DNA from: Candidatus Protistibacter heckmannii
Lineage (GTDB): Bacteria > Pseudomonadota > Gammaproteobacteria > Burkholderiales > Burkholderiaceae
Length of the DNA: 64,000 nt
Direction of reading: 5' to 3'
Assembly (NCBI GenBank): GCA_025050535.1
Contig: JALBVF010000009.1
Coordinates: forward strand, 23,061-87,060
Made by a program: the position numbers and the translations under genes. Below, one piece after another: positions 38,032 to 47,086 of this stretch (positions within the stretch are counted from its first letter, which is position 1; each line of letters begins with the position of its first letter). A model generated the notes under the pieces. That model saw nothing but the letters and a program-made list of their open reading frames with translations. It ran no database searches and was not told where the DNA came from.

Positions 38032-39032
38032 GCTCCTCCCCGCAAGCGCGCCTCGCGGAGTGCGCAAGCCGCCTCGGCGGCACCGGCGCCACCGATGAAA
38101 GTCCCTGGGTCAAGGCTGTCCTGATCCTGCTCGCCTTCGCCTTTCTCGCGCTCTTTCTCTTCATGCCTCTGGCGTCGGTCTTCGCCGAGGCGCTCAAGAA
38201 GGGCTGGGACGCCTATTTCGCCGCGCTGGTCGAGCCCGACGCGGCGTCCGCCATCCGCCTCACCATGACCGTGGCGGCCATCGCCGTGCCTCTGAACCTC
38301 GTGTTCGGCGTGGCGGCGGCCTGGGCCGTCGCCAAGTTTGAATTTCCCGGCAAGAGCCTGCTGATCACGCTGATCGACCTGCCCTTCTCCGTCTCGCCGG
38401 TGATCTCTGGCCTGATATACGTGCTGCTCTTCGGCGCACACGGCATCTTCGGCCCCTGGCTCGCCGAGCATGACATCCGCATCCTCTTCGCCGTGCCCGG
38501 CATCGTGCTCGCCACCATCTTCGTGACCTTCCCCTGCATCGCGCGCGAGCTCATCCCGCTGATGCAGTCGCAAGGCAGCGAGGAAGAGGAAGCCGCCATC
38601 GTGCTCGGCGCCTCGGGCTGGCAGACCTTCTTCCGCGTCACCCTGCCCAACATCAAATGGGGCCTGATCTACGGCGTGATCCTGTGCAACGCGCGCGCCA
38701 TGGGCGAATTCGGCGCGGTGTCGGTTGTCTCGGGCCATATCCGCGGCCTCACCAACACCATGCCGCTGCACGTCGAGATCCTCTACAACGAATACAACTT
38801 CGCCGCCGCCTTCGCCTTGGCCTCGCTGCTGACCCTACTCGCCCTGCTGACGCTGGCTATCAAGAGCGTCGTCGAATGGCGCGCGCGCCAGGAGCTGCGC
38901 GACGCCGAGGCGCCGGCGGAACGTCCGCCCGTCACCGCCGCCGCGCGCCGGGACACGCCCGAACCCGCGCCCGACTGCATGCAGGCCGCACCGACGCCAG
39001 TCGTGCACGCCGCCACCTCTTCCCTTTCGTGA
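38028..39032 (+). CDS. cysW: Sulfate ABC transporter permease CysW
   Basis: Second membrane subunit of the sulfate importer, 334 residues. The ATGA overlap with cysT sets the start. The core includes FDLPFSV-type motif [17 protein letters not shown] and the coupling loop [23 protein letters not shown], then [15 protein letters not shown]. The C-terminal ~45 residues are a Pro/Ala-rich cytoplasmic tail longer than usual. cysA follows after 10 bases. Confidence 0.95.
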   Translation: MSSSPQARLAECASRLGGTGATDESPWVKAVLILLAFAFLALFLFMPLASVFAEALKKGWDAYFAALVEPDAASAIRLTMTVAAIAVPLNLVFGVAAAWAVAKFEFPGKSLLITLIDLPFSVSPVISGLIYVLLFGAHGIFGPWLAEHDIRILFAVPGIVLATIFVTFPCIARELIPLMQSQGSEEEEAAIVLGASGWQTFFRVTLPNIKWGLIYGVILCNARAMGEFGAVSVVSGHIRGLTNTMPLHVEILYNEYNFAAAFALASLLTLLALLTLAIKSVVEWRARQELRDAEAPAERPPVTAAARRDTPEPAPDCMQAAPTPVVHAATSSLS

Positions 39033-39042
39033 GCCTCGCATC

Positions 39043-40074
39043 ATGAGCATCGAAGTCATCAACGTTCACAAGCAGTTCGGCAGCTTAACCGCGCTGGACG
39101 ACATCTCCCTCTCCTTCCTGCAAGGCGAGCTCACCGCACTGCTCGGCCCCTCGGGCTGCGGCAAGACCACGCTGCTGCGTATCATCGCCGGCCTTGAATA
39201 CGCCGACTCCGGCCGCGTTCTCCTCAACGGCGAGGACGCCTCCGAGCGCCACATGCGCGAGCGCCAGGTCGGCTTCGTCTTCCAGCACTACGCGCTGTTC
39301 AAGCAAATGACCGTGTTCGAGAACGTCGCCTTCGGCCTGCGCGTGAAGCCGCGCGCCCAGCGCCCCTCCGAGGCGCAGATCCGCGCCAAGGTGAAGGACC
39401 TGCTCGAACTCGTGCAGCTCGACTGGCTCGCCGACCGCTATCCGCCGCAGCTCTCCGGCGGCCAGCGTCAGCGCATCGCGCTCGCCCGCGCGCTGGCGGT
39501 GGAGCCGCAGGTTCTGCTTCTCGACGAACCCTTCGGCGCGCTCGACGCCAAGGTGCGAAAGGAACTGCGCCGCTGGCTGCGCCGCCTGCACGACGAGCTG
39601 CACGTCACCAGCCTCTTCGTCACCCACGACCAGGAGGAAGCCCTCGAAGTCGCCGACCAGGTGGTGCTGATGAACAAGGGCCACGTCGAACAGACCGGCT
39701 CGCCGGACGCCGTCTACAACCATCCGGCCTCGCCCTTCGTCTACAGCTTCCTGGGCAACGTCAATCTCTTCCATGGCCGCAACAAGGACGGCGGCGCCGA
39801 GATCGCCTACGTGCGTCCGCATGAACTCGAAGTGAGCCGCGCCGCCGGCCTGGACGGCACCGGCGGCCAGGGCATCCGCGCCAAGCTGCGCCGCGCGCTG
39901 GCCCTGGGCCCGGTGGCCCAGCTCGAACTCGAACGCGAGGACAACAACGAGACGATCGAGGCCGCCATCCCCGTCGAACATTTCCGCAGCGAAGGCTTCC
40001 GCGAGGGCGACCTGCTCGTCGTGCGGGCGCGCCACCAGCATGTCTTCACGCCCAATGAGGTCATCCCATCATGA
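39043..40074 (+). CDS. cysA: Sulfate ABC transporter ATPase CysA
   Basis: The 343-residue ATPase drives sulfate import. Motifs: Walker [11 protein letters not shown] loop FVFQHYALF, signature [15 protein letters not shown], Walker [16 protein letters not shown], and switch His in [10 protein letters not shown]. The C-terminal TOBE-like domain ([13 protein letters not shown]) is regulatory. The stop overlaps the start of the cysB-type gene (ATGA), so the regulator was cotranscribed with the transporter. Confidence 0.96.
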   Translation: MSIEVINVHKQFGSLTALDDISLSFLQGELTALLGPSGCGKTTLLRIIAGLEYADSGRVLLNGEDASERHMRERQVGFVFQHYALFKQMTVFENVAFGLRVKPRAQRPSEAQIRAKVKDLLELVQLDWLADRYPPQLSGGQRQRIALARALAVEPQVLLLDEPFGALDAKVRKELRRWLRRLHDELHVTSLFVTHDQEEALEVADQVVLMNKGHVEQTGSPDAVYNHPASPFVYSFLGNVNLFHGRNKDGGAEIAYVRPHELEVSRAAGLDGTGGQGIRAKLRRALALGPVAQLELEREDNNETIEAAIPVEHFRSEGFREGDLLVVRARHQHVFTPNEVIPS

Positions 40075-40893
40075 ATTTTCAACAACTGCGCTCCATCCGC
40101 GAGGCCGCGCGCCGCAACTTCAATCTCACCGAAGTTGCCAACGCCCTGCACACCTCCCAACCCAGCGTCTCGCGCCAGATCCGCGAACTCGAGGAAGAAA
40201 TGGGCGTGGAGATTTTCGAGCGCTACGGCAAGCGCCGCGTCGCCAGCGAATTCACCGGAGCCGAATCCGGCCGCCTGGCCATTGCCACCACCCAGGCGCG
40301 CTACGCGCTGCCCGCCGTGGTCGCCGAATTCCGCCGCGCCTTCCCGCAGGTCATGCTCGCGCTGCAGCAGGCCTCGCCCGCGCACATCGTCGAGCTGCTG
40401 CGCTCGGGCGAGACCGACATCGGCTTCGCCTCCGAGGCCCTGGCCCAGCAGGAAGATTTCGCCGTGTTCGAGGTCTACCGCTGGAACCACGTCGTGCTCG
40501 TGCCCAAGGGCCATGCGCTCACCCGCGCCGCGCAGCCCATGCTGGAGCAGATCGCCGAATATCCGATCATCACCTACGACGAAGGCTTCACCGGCCGCCA
40601 GCGCATCGACGACGCCTTCGCCGCGCATGGCCTGGCGCCCGAGATCGTGCTCACCATGATGGATTCGGACGTGATCAAGACCTACATGGGCATCGGCGTC
40701 ATCGCCGCGCAAGCCTTCGACGCCGCCAAGGAAACCGGCTTCACCGCCATCGACGGCGGCGCACGGCCACAACACCGCCCTCGTGGCCGTGCGCCGCGGC
40801 AGCTATCTGCGCGGCTATGCGCTGTCCTTCATCCACAGCCTGGCGCCCAAGGTCAACAGCGAGGAGATCCTCAAGAAAGTCATCGGCGCGTAA
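40071..40893 (+). pseudogene. cysB: CysB/Cbl-type LysR regulator with internal deletion and frameshift
   Basis: CysB activates sulfur assimilation genes in response to N-acetylserine. The helix-turn-helix is good ([40 protein letters not shown]). After YGKRR the text goes straight to VASEFTGAESGRLAIATTQARYALP, so the linker helix of about 35 residues found in CysB is missing in frame. Near 40762 one extra base shifts the frame; the true end HNTALVAVRRGSYLRGYALSF finishes at TAA 40891-40893. The unshifted frame runs on to 40988 with unrelated sequence. The linker helix mediates dimerisation, so activity is doubtful. Confidence 0.88.
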
Positions 40894-40984
40894 GCGCGGA
40901 TCACAGATCTCCATTGCGGTTCGCGCGGCCGGCGCATCAACCCGGTAGAATCCAAGCGCCCCATCACAACAACGGGGACATCAG

Positions 40985-41623
40985 GTGAAAGACATCATCA
41001 GGACACTCGCCGCCGCCGCGCTTTGCGCCGCGCCCCTGGCCTTCGCGCCGGCCGCCGTGGCGCAGGAAAAGATCAACCCCACCGATCCCCAGCCAACTTG
41101 CAGAATGCGTCCGGGGACCTATATCCACGTCGCCGAGCTCGAGGCCTACACCAAGAAGGCCCTCGCGGAAAAACTGCTCGACCAGCAGGTGCGCGACATC
41201 GACATCGGCAAGGCCAACATCGGCATCGGTATGGTCCACCGCGGCAAACTGGAAAAGCCCTCGACCAACTCAGTGGCCGAGCATGACCAGATCAGCGAGG
41301 TATATCACATCATCTCCGGCTCCGGCACCCTGGTGCTCGGCCCGGACATCGCCAACCGCCAGCGCCGCCCCAACACCATGCGCACCATGCGTGAATTCAA
41401 TGGCCCCGGTAACAACGGCTCGGAAGTCATCAACGGCACCGTGCACCAGCTCAAGGCCGGTGACGTCGTCGTCATCCCCGCCGGCACCGGCCACTGGTTC
41501 ACCCGCATCGACGACCACATCGACTATCTGATGGTCCGCATCGATCCCGACAAAATCACTCCGCTCAAGAGCGAGGCACAGTCTCTGGATTATCTGTCGA
41601 AGCCGGCGAATAAGAGCGAGTAG
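40985..41623 (+). CDS. Secreted cupin-fold protein
   Basis: From a GTG at 40985, 212 residues begin with a Sec signal peptide (AAAALCAAPLAFAPAAVAQ). A cupin domain follows: HDQISEVYHIISGSGTLVLG is motif 1 with metal-type His/Glu spacing, and LKAGDVVVIPAGTGHWFTRI is motif 2 with the last His. A possible disulfide Cys lies in PQPTCRMRPGTY. The substrate is unknown. It is separated from the cysB-type gene by 91 bases and overlaps the 3' end of the convergent GntR gene by about 59 bases. Confidence 0.8.
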   Translation: MKDIIRTLAAAALCAAPLAFAPAAVAQEKINPTDPQPTCRMRPGTYIHVAELEAYTKKALAEKLLDQQVRDIDIGKANIGIGMVHRGKLEKPSTNSVAEHDQISEVYHIISGSGTLVLGPDIANRQRRPNTMRTMREFNGPGNNGSEVINGTVHQLKAGDVVVIPAGTGHWFTRIDDHIDYLMVRIDPDKITPLKSEAQSLDYLSKPANKSE

Positions 41624-42298
41624 GCCCGGCGGAGCCGCGCGCCGCGTCCAGCACTTCATGCAGACGCAGCCGGCTGCCGCGCGCATGCAGGCGCAGCAGT
41701 TCGGCCGCGGCTTCGGCGCCGCGCTCGGCCACCGCCTTGTAAATCGCCTCGTGCTCCAAGAGCGACAGCGCCAGCGAGCTCTCGTTGTGCACATAGGTGT
41801 GGCGGCGGAACAGCGAGAGCTCCGCCACCAGGCGCTTGTAGGTCTCGTGCAGTTTGCGGTTGCCGCAAAGACGCGCGGGACCGTCGTGGAAACTGAAGTT
41901 CAGCGCGGTGTAGCGTTTGATGTCCGCGCCGGCCACCGCCGCGCGCATCGCCTCCACCATCTTGCCCAGGTCGTCGATGTCAGCCGCGCAGCCTTGGCGC
42001 CGATCATCGCCTCCAGCAACTCGCGCACCTCATAGATCTGGTCGGCCTCCTCGGGGTCGAGCGTGCGCACGAACACCCCGAAGTTCTTCACCACCGTCAC
42101 CATCCCCTTCTCCTCCAGACTGCGGAAGGCCTCGCGGATCGGCCCGCGCGACACGCCCAGTAGCGCGGAGAGTGGCACCTCGCGCAGCGGGTCGCCCGGC
42201 AGAAGGTGGCCGTCCAGGATCATCCGTTCGATTTCCTCCTGAACCAGGCCCGGGAGCGACTGGCTTTTCAGCAGGTTGAGTGTTTTAGCGAATGTCAT
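41565..42298 (-). pseudogene. GntR-family (FCD) regulator, frameshifted
   Basis: From ATG 42298 the winged helix is complete (LVQEEIERMILDGHLLPGDP, LLGVSRGPIREAFRSLEEKG). Near 41985 a base is missing, and the FCD ligand domain continues in another frame: DIDDLGKMVEAMRAAVAG, NFSFHDGPARLCGNRKLHE, LLEHEAIYKAVAERG. The result is a DNA-binding domain without its sensor. It probably regulated the sugar-acid genes to its right before IS-B inserted between them. Confidence 0.88.
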
Positions 42299-42349
42299 TT
42301 CCTTGTCATCACTGAGGTGAATGATGCGAAGCCATCGGGCTTGGATTTG

Positions 42350-42367
42350 CAGATTATCAACAATCTG
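42350..42367. promoter_or_regulatory. Inverted repeat upstream of the broken GntR gene
   Basis: CAGATT, six bases, AATCTG lies 52 bases upstream of the GntR start in an AT-richer stretch. It could be an operator; it does not match a well-known GntR consensus closely. Confidence 0.3.
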
Positions 42368-42404
42368 AAAAAAACGAAGTCTTCACCACGCGTGTTTCAA
42401 CCGC

Positions 42405-42590
42405 ATGACAGGAACCCAGGACATGGACGCAGCCGGCGAGATGGTCGCGCTGCTCGGCCAGGACGGGGGCGCGCCGGCGATCGCCGCGCCAGACGCGCAT
42501 CAGGCCACGGCGCTGCCGCAGGCGCTCTCCCAGACGCTGCAGCAGACCGCGCCCAAGGCCGCCGCGTCTTCCGGCGCCTTCGCCGCCTGA
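42405..42590 (+). CDS. Short ORF of unknown status beside IS-B
   Basis: A 61-codon frame starting MTGTQDMDAAGEMVALLGQD and ending in an Ala-rich stretch. It has no recognisable domain and no clear ribosome-binding site. It occupies most of the gap between the broken GntR gene and the IS-B left end and may be the 5' remnant of a gene cut off when IS-B and neighbouring rearrangements occurred, or noise in GC-rich DNA. Confidence 0.2.
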   Translation: MTGTQDMDAAGEMVALLGQDGGAPAIAAPDAHQATALPQALSQTLQQTAPKAAASSGAFAA

Positions 42591-42625
42591 CACAGATCCA
42601 ACTTCCCTGCCCACCCAACCCCTAT

Positions 42626-43747
42626 TGATCCGGAAGGAAGAAGTTTTCATGCGGCATATTTGACGCGGAGATCCTGGAAGTAGGACTTCACGCGTTCGGA
42701 ATGGGTTTCGATGAACGCCATATGGTTCTTTGCTGCGGCGTGTAATTTGGCCTTTGTTATGACGGGGACTCGTGTGCTGATGACATGTTTCAGGTCGGCG
42801 TTGAGTCGCTCATCCGGATTGAGCTCCGGGCTGTAGCTGGGCAGGTAAAAGACTTCGATGTCGGCTTGGTGCTCGGCAAGCCATGCCTTGACCGGCTTGC
42901 AGTGATGCACGCTGAGGTTGTCGAGGATCAGGAACACTTTCTTGCCCGCGCGCTTGCCATCGGCCACCAGCGCCTCGAAGAACTCGATGAGCTTCTCGTG
43001 GTTAAAGGCACCATCGATGATCATCCAGCTTGCCTTGCCCTGATTGGTCACCGTGGAAATCATCGACAGCTTCTGTCGCGTACCTCTAACCGCCATCGTG
43101 ACCGGGGTTTTCCCTTTGGGAGCATAACTGCGGCCCCGAACATCCGTATTCACCAACGCGGTTTCGTCACCCAAGTGAATCTCGCCACCTTCGGCCTTGG
43201 CACGCTTCTCGATGGCCGGATACTCCTGATCGATCCACTGCTTGACAGCCTCCGGTCGCTGTTCGTAAGCGCGCTTGATCGGCTTTTTCGGCGTGAAACC
43301 CCAGCGCTTGAGGTAGTCTCCGACCGCACGTATTGAGAGTCTGAACGCGTATTCCTGTTCGATGAACAGCATGACCGCGCCTCGCGTCCAGAGCGCAGAT
43401 TCCATCTTCAACTGCTCCGGACGTTTGTCGCAGATCGTGCGACGGATTGCTTCTTCTTGATCCGCATTCAGCCGTCTTCCGTCTCCTGGCGTACGAGCTC
43501 GTGGGTGCGGCTTCAGGGCCGCCGCGCCCCCTTCTTCATAGAGATCAATGGCCAGTCGAGCCGCCGGGTAACTCAGCCCTGTCAACTCCGCGATGGCCAT
43601 GACTCCGTATCCATTCCGATGCAACCTAACGACCTGCTTTCGCCTCTCGTGCAGTTGCTCCAGTTTCTGGTATCGAGCGTCTTCTTTTTCTATGCCAACT
43701 CGATGCCAGAAATGATAATAAGTTAAATCTTTATATTGCCGCGTCGA
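42626..43747 (-). mobile_element. IS630-family element IS-B, full length (1122 bp)
   Basis: The left end TTGATCCGGAAGGAAG and right end (reverse complement TCGACGCGGCAATATA) are weakly matching inverted repeats, bounded by TA at 42624-42625 and 43748-43749. Within it the sequence from 43012 rightward matches the truncated copy at 14263-15007. It lies 12 bases upstream of an SDR gene. Confidence 0.85.
42647..43747 (-). CDS. IS-B transposase (IS630 family)
   Basis: The coding frame is open from the right IS terminus to TGA at 42647, about 366 codons. It has an N-terminal helix-turn-helix (YGVMAIAELTGLSYPAARLAI), a second DNA-binding segment, and the DDE domain with HLGDETALV, LILDNLSVHHCK and YSPELNPDERLNAD. 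Unlike IS-A it has no internal stop. The true start is unclear: the frame is open through the terminal repeat and there is no good internal ATG near the N-terminus, so translation may begin at a non-ATG codon or outside the element. It is probably active or recently active. Confidence 0.85.
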   Translation of the reverse strand, partial: STRQYKDLTYYHFWHRVGIEKEDARYQKLEQLHERRKQVVRLHRNGYGVMAIAELTGLSYPAARLAIDLYEEGGAAALKPHPRARTPGDGRRLNADQEEAIRRTICDKRPEQLKMESALWTRGAVMLFIEQEYAFRLSIRAVGDYLKRWGFTPKKPIKRAYEQRPEAVKQWIDQEYPAIEKRAKAEGGEIHLGDETALVNTDVRGRSYAPKGKTPVTMAVRGTRQKLSMISTVTNQGKASWMIIDGAFNHEKLIEFFEALVADGKRAGKKVFLILDNLSVHHCKPVKAWLAEHQADIEVFYLPSYSPELNPDERLNADLKHVISTRVPVITKAKLHAAAKNHMAFIETHSERVKSYFQDLRVKYAA

Positions 43748-43759
43748 TAGGAGAAAATC

Positions 43760-44457
43760 ATGGAGACAGCGATGGCGGGCGTGCAATACGACTTCACGGA
43801 CAGGCATGCGGTGATCACGGGCGGAGCGGCGGGCATCGGCCTGGCCTGCGCGCAAAGGCTCGTCGAGGATGGCGCGAGCGTGAGCCTCTTGGACCACGAC
43901 GAAGGCGCGCTCGCGCAGGCCCGCGCGGCACTCGGCCCCAAGGCGCAAGGGATTGCGGTGGACGTGAGCGGTCCTGCCTCGGTGGAGCGTGCGTTGCAGC
44001 AAACCCTGGACTTCTCCGGACGCGTGGACATGCTGGTGAACAGTGCCGGCATCACCGGCCCCAACGTCACGCTGATCGACTATCCGGTGGAGGAATGGGA
44101 CCGCCTGTTCGCGATCAATCTGCGCGGCACCTTCCTCACCTGCCGCACGATCGCGCCACTGATGAAGGCCGCGGCGCAGGGAAAGGGCCGGGCCGCATCG
44201 TCAACATCGCGTCGGTCGCAGGCAAGGAAGGCAATCCCAACGCCTCCGCCTACAGCGCGTCCAAGGCGGCGGTGAAGACCGGCATGTTCGCGCAGATGAC
44301 GCAGCAGCACATCGACTACATGCTGTCCAAGATCCCCATGAACCGATTCGGCGAGGTGGACGAGATCGCCAGTCTCGTCGCCTGGCTATGATCGGACGAC
44401 TGCAGCTTCTCGACCGGCGCGGTGTTCGACATCTCCGGCGGCTGCGCCACGTATTGA
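43760..44457 (+). pseudogene. Short-chain dehydrogenase (sugar-acid type) with frameshift, deletion and stop
   Basis: An AGGAG site precedes ATG 43760. The Rossmann half is intact (AVITGGAAGIGLACAQRL, VNSAGITGPN). Near 44192 the frame shifts; GRIVNIASVAGKEGNPNASAYSASKAAV (Ser and Tyr/Lys catalytic residues) continues in the next frame. Then about 30-40 residues after the catalytic Lys are missing, followed by QHIDYMLSKIPMNRFGEVDEIASLVAWL, a TGA at 44390-44392, and SDDCSFSTGAVFDISGG. The family includes 2-keto-3-deoxy sugar-acid dehydrogenases, fitting the neighbours. Not functional. Confidence 0.87.
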
Positions 44458-44476
44458 AGCTTTGATGGAGGCTCGG

Positions 44477-45543
44477 ATGGATCCCCGCTATTGCGCGAAT
44501 CAGCTGCGCGACCTCGCCGCTGGCCTGCTGCGCGCTGCCGGCGCCGACCGCGACGTGGCGGCCTGCGTCGCCGACACGCTGGTCGAGGGCGACCTGCTCG
44601 GCCACGACACCCACGGCCTGGCTCAGCTCGCCGCTTATCTCAAGGAACTCGAAAGCGGCGGCATGACCAAGAGCGGCTCGCCGCACTGCGTGGGCGGCAA
44701 GCCGGCGGCCATGCTCTGGGACGGCAGGCGCCTGCCAGGCCCCTGGCTGATGAAGCTCGCGCTCGACGCGCTGATCCCCACGGCGCGCGAACTCGGCGTC
44801 GCCTCGCTGGTGATCCGCCGCAGCCACCATATCGCCTGCCTCGCCGTCTATCTGCGGCGCGCGGCGGAGGAAGGCATGCTGCTGGTGATGGCCAGCCCCG
44901 ATCCGCAGACCGCGAGCGTCGCGCCCTTCAGCGGCACGCGCGGCGTGTTCACGCCCAATCCGATCGCTGCGGGCTTCCCGACCTCGGACGGCGCGGCGCT
45001 GATCGACATCTCGGCCTCCATCACGACTAACGGCATGAGTTCGCGCAAGCTCGCCGCCGGCGTGAAGTTCGAGCACGACCGGCTGCTCGACGCGCAGGGC
45101 AAACCGACCAATGATCCAGCCGTGTTCTGCACCGATCCGTTGGTCACCATCCAGCCGGTCGGCGGCCTCAGCCACGGCCACAAGGGTACGGCCTGGCGCT
45201 GCTGGTGGAGGCGCTCACGGGAGGCCTGGCCGGCTTCAGCCGCGCCGATCCGCGCGAGGGCTTGGGCGCGACGGTGCATCTCACCGTCTATGATCCCGAC
45301 GCCTTCGGCGGCGAGGCCGATTTCCTGCGGCAGATGGATTGGGTCGCGCAGGCTTGCCGGAACAATCCACCGCGGCCCGGCGGCGCTCCGGTCAGACTGC
45401 CGGGAGAGGCGGGGCTGGCGCGGCGTGCGGAGCAGATGGAGAACGGCGTTCGCCTGCATCCGGGCATCCGCCCGGCGCTCGAGCCCTACTGCGGCAAGTT
45501 CGGCCTGCCCTTCCCGTCCAAGCTGGCGGAAAAGCGCTTGTAG
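44477..45543 (+). pseudogene. Malate/L-lactate dehydrogenase-type oxidoreductase (Ldh_2), frameshifted
   Basis: This NAD(P)-dependent family oxidises hydroxy acids or reduces keto acids. GGAGG sits before ATG 44477 (MDPRYCANQLRDLAAGLL). GHDTHGLAQLAAYLKELESG, the catalytic-type His in RRSHHIACLAVYLRRAAEEG, and FTPNPIAAGFPTSDG follow. Near 45186 one base is missing (GGTACGGC where GGCTACGGC is expected), and the remaining frame YGLALLVEALTGGLAGFSR to KLAEKRL ends at 45543. It overlaps the end of the convergent GntR gene by 58 bases. Confidence 0.9.
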
Positions 45544-46244
45544 GCGCGCTCCATGTGATGGCGCATGGCCAGCTTCGCCGCCTCTGGATCGCGCGCCTTG
45601 AGCGCGCGCAGCACCGCGCGGTGCTCCTTGATGACGACGTCCCAGGTGGGGCCGGTTTCGAAATGAGCGGAGAGCTGCGAGAAGATCCGGCCCAGCCGCG
45701 CCTCGAACAATTGCTCGATGATGGCGCTCAGCACTTGGTTGCCGCTGGCCTGGGCCACGCGCAGATGGAACAGCCGGTCCGCCTTGAGCGGCGACTGCCC
45801 CTTCTTCGCGGCGGCGGCCATCATGTTGATGGCCTCGGCGATGCTTGCGACCTGTTCGGGCGTGCAGACCAGGGCAGCCTGCGCCGCGACCTCGGCCTCG
45901 ACGAGATGGCGTGCCTGGATCAACTCGAAGGGAGCCACCTCGCGCTCCGCGCCCTTTCGGCCGTTCGCTGCCTTGACCGCACCGCCCGCGCGGCCCTTCT
46001 GCTGAGCCTGCGCGGGTTCGCAGACGTAGACGCCGGAGCCCATGCGGATCTGCACCAGGCCGGTTACCTCGAGCATGATCAGCGCCTCGCGCACCGAGGG
46101 CCGCGAGACCTTGAACTTGTCGGCGAGGTCGCGTTCGCCGGGCAGCCGTCTGCCGACGGGAAATTCGCCGACCTCGATCAGAACGCGCAGCTGCTCCGCG
46201 ATCTGCTGGTAGATACGGCGGGTTTCGACGTCTTGAATTGGCAT
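45486..46244 (-). CDS. FadR-type GntR regulator of the sugar-acid cluster
   Basis: An intact FCD-class regulator of about 252 residues from ATG 46244 (MPIQDVETRRIYQQIAEQLR). The winged helix includes LPGERDLADKFKVSRPSVREAL and the ligand domain has the FCD metal-type His in DRLFHLRVAQASGNQVL and IKEHRAVLRALKARD. A longer reading to 46319 would start inside the palindrome at 46309, so I prefer the shorter one. It is divergent from the second SDR gene and very probably controls it through that palindrome. Unlike most of the genes it would regulate, it is undamaged. Confidence 0.88.
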   Translation of the reverse strand: MPIQDVETRRIYQQIAEQLRVLIEVGEFPVGRRLPGERDLADKFKVSRPSVREALIMLEVTGLVQIRMGSGVYVCEPAQAQQKGRAGGAVKAANGRKGAEREVAPFELIQARHLVEAEVAAQAALVCTPEQVASIAEAINMMAAAAKKGQSPLKADRLFHLRVAQASGNQVLSAIIEQLFEARLGRIFSQLSAHFETGPTWDVVIKEHRAVLRALKARDPEAAKLAMRHHMERAYKRFSASLDGKGRPNLPQ

Positions 46245-46308
46245 GGAATCTTGGATGGCGATGCTGGGCGAGGGTTGGCCAGGTTTGTAGATTCTGCCAT
46301 AGACCGGT

Positions 46309-46327
46309 AAATTGGTCATGCCAATTT
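46309..46327. promoter_or_regulatory. GntR/FCD operator between the regulator and the second SDR
   Basis: AAATTGG, TCATG, CCAATTT: seven-base perfect arms. The pattern resembles the AATTGGTnnACCAATT-type sites bound by UxuR, ExuR and PdhR-class regulators. It lies in the divergent gap, 65 bases from the regulator start and 94 bases from the SDR start. Confidence 0.72.
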
Positions 46328-46420
46328 AGACGGCGCACGCGGGCTTCATGGAGACCGGAGCAATGGCGCGGCCTGGAATGCCTTGCCTGACAAGCCAACC
46401 ATAACAGGAAAAGGACAAGC

Positions 46421-47037
46421 ATGAGACTGCAGAACAAGAAGGCGGTGGTCACCGCCGCCGACCAGGGCATCGGCAAGGCCAGCGCGCTGGCGATGGCGCG
46501 CGATGGCGCCACGGTCTTGGCCACCGACGTCAATCCGGAGCTGCTGGCAGCCTGCAAGGGCGTGCCCAATATCCAGACCGCGGAGCTCAACGTGCTCAAC
46601 ACCGCGGAGGTCAACGCCTTCGCCGCGAAGACGGGCACGGTGGACATCCTCTTCAACTGCGCCGGCTACGTGCATCACGGCACGATTCTCGAATGCGGCG
46701 AGGACGACTGGGACTTCAGTATGGACTTGAACTGCAAAGCCATATTCCGCACCATCCGCGCTTTCCTGCCCGGCATGCTGGCGCAGCGCAAGGGCAGCAT
46801 CATCAACATGTCCTCGGCGGCGTCGAGCATCAAGGGCGCGCCCAACCGGCTCGCCTACAGCGCGTCCAAGGCCGCCGTGCTCTGTCTCACGCGCGCGCTG
46901 GCTTCGTCGAGCGCCAGCCCATGGGCCATCTTGGCACGGCTGAGGAGATCGCCGCCCTGGTGATCTATCTGGCCTCCGACGAATCGTAATTCACCACCAG
47001 CACCGCGCAGCTAATCAACGGCGGCCGGACGCTCTGA
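46421..47037 (+). pseudogene. Short-chain dehydrogenase (2-keto-3-deoxyfuconate dehydrogenase-like), deletion and stop
   Basis: An SDR whose close relatives oxidise 2-keto-3-deoxy-L-fuconate-type intermediates. The frame starts MRLQNKKAVVTAADQGIGKASA and includes FNCAGYVHHGTI, SIINMSSAASSIKG and the catalytic YSASKAAV. After LCLTRALA about 35-45 residues are missing with a frame change; FVERQPMGHLGTAEEIAALVIYLASDES then meets TAA at 46987-46989, and the same frame ends FTTSTAQLINGGRTL at 47037. It was the first gene of a run leading into the FAH-dehydratase gene. Confidence 0.87.
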
Positions 47038-47086
47038 CCTCGTTCTTACCCTGCCCCTTCTCATGCACCGCTTTCAGGAGAACCGA

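Noticed and set aside
42357..42650. 97-codon minus-strand frame between the broken GntR gene and IS-B
   Set aside because: It crosses the IS-B boundary, is Gly/Arg-rich and lacks a start signal; it looks like a chance frame.
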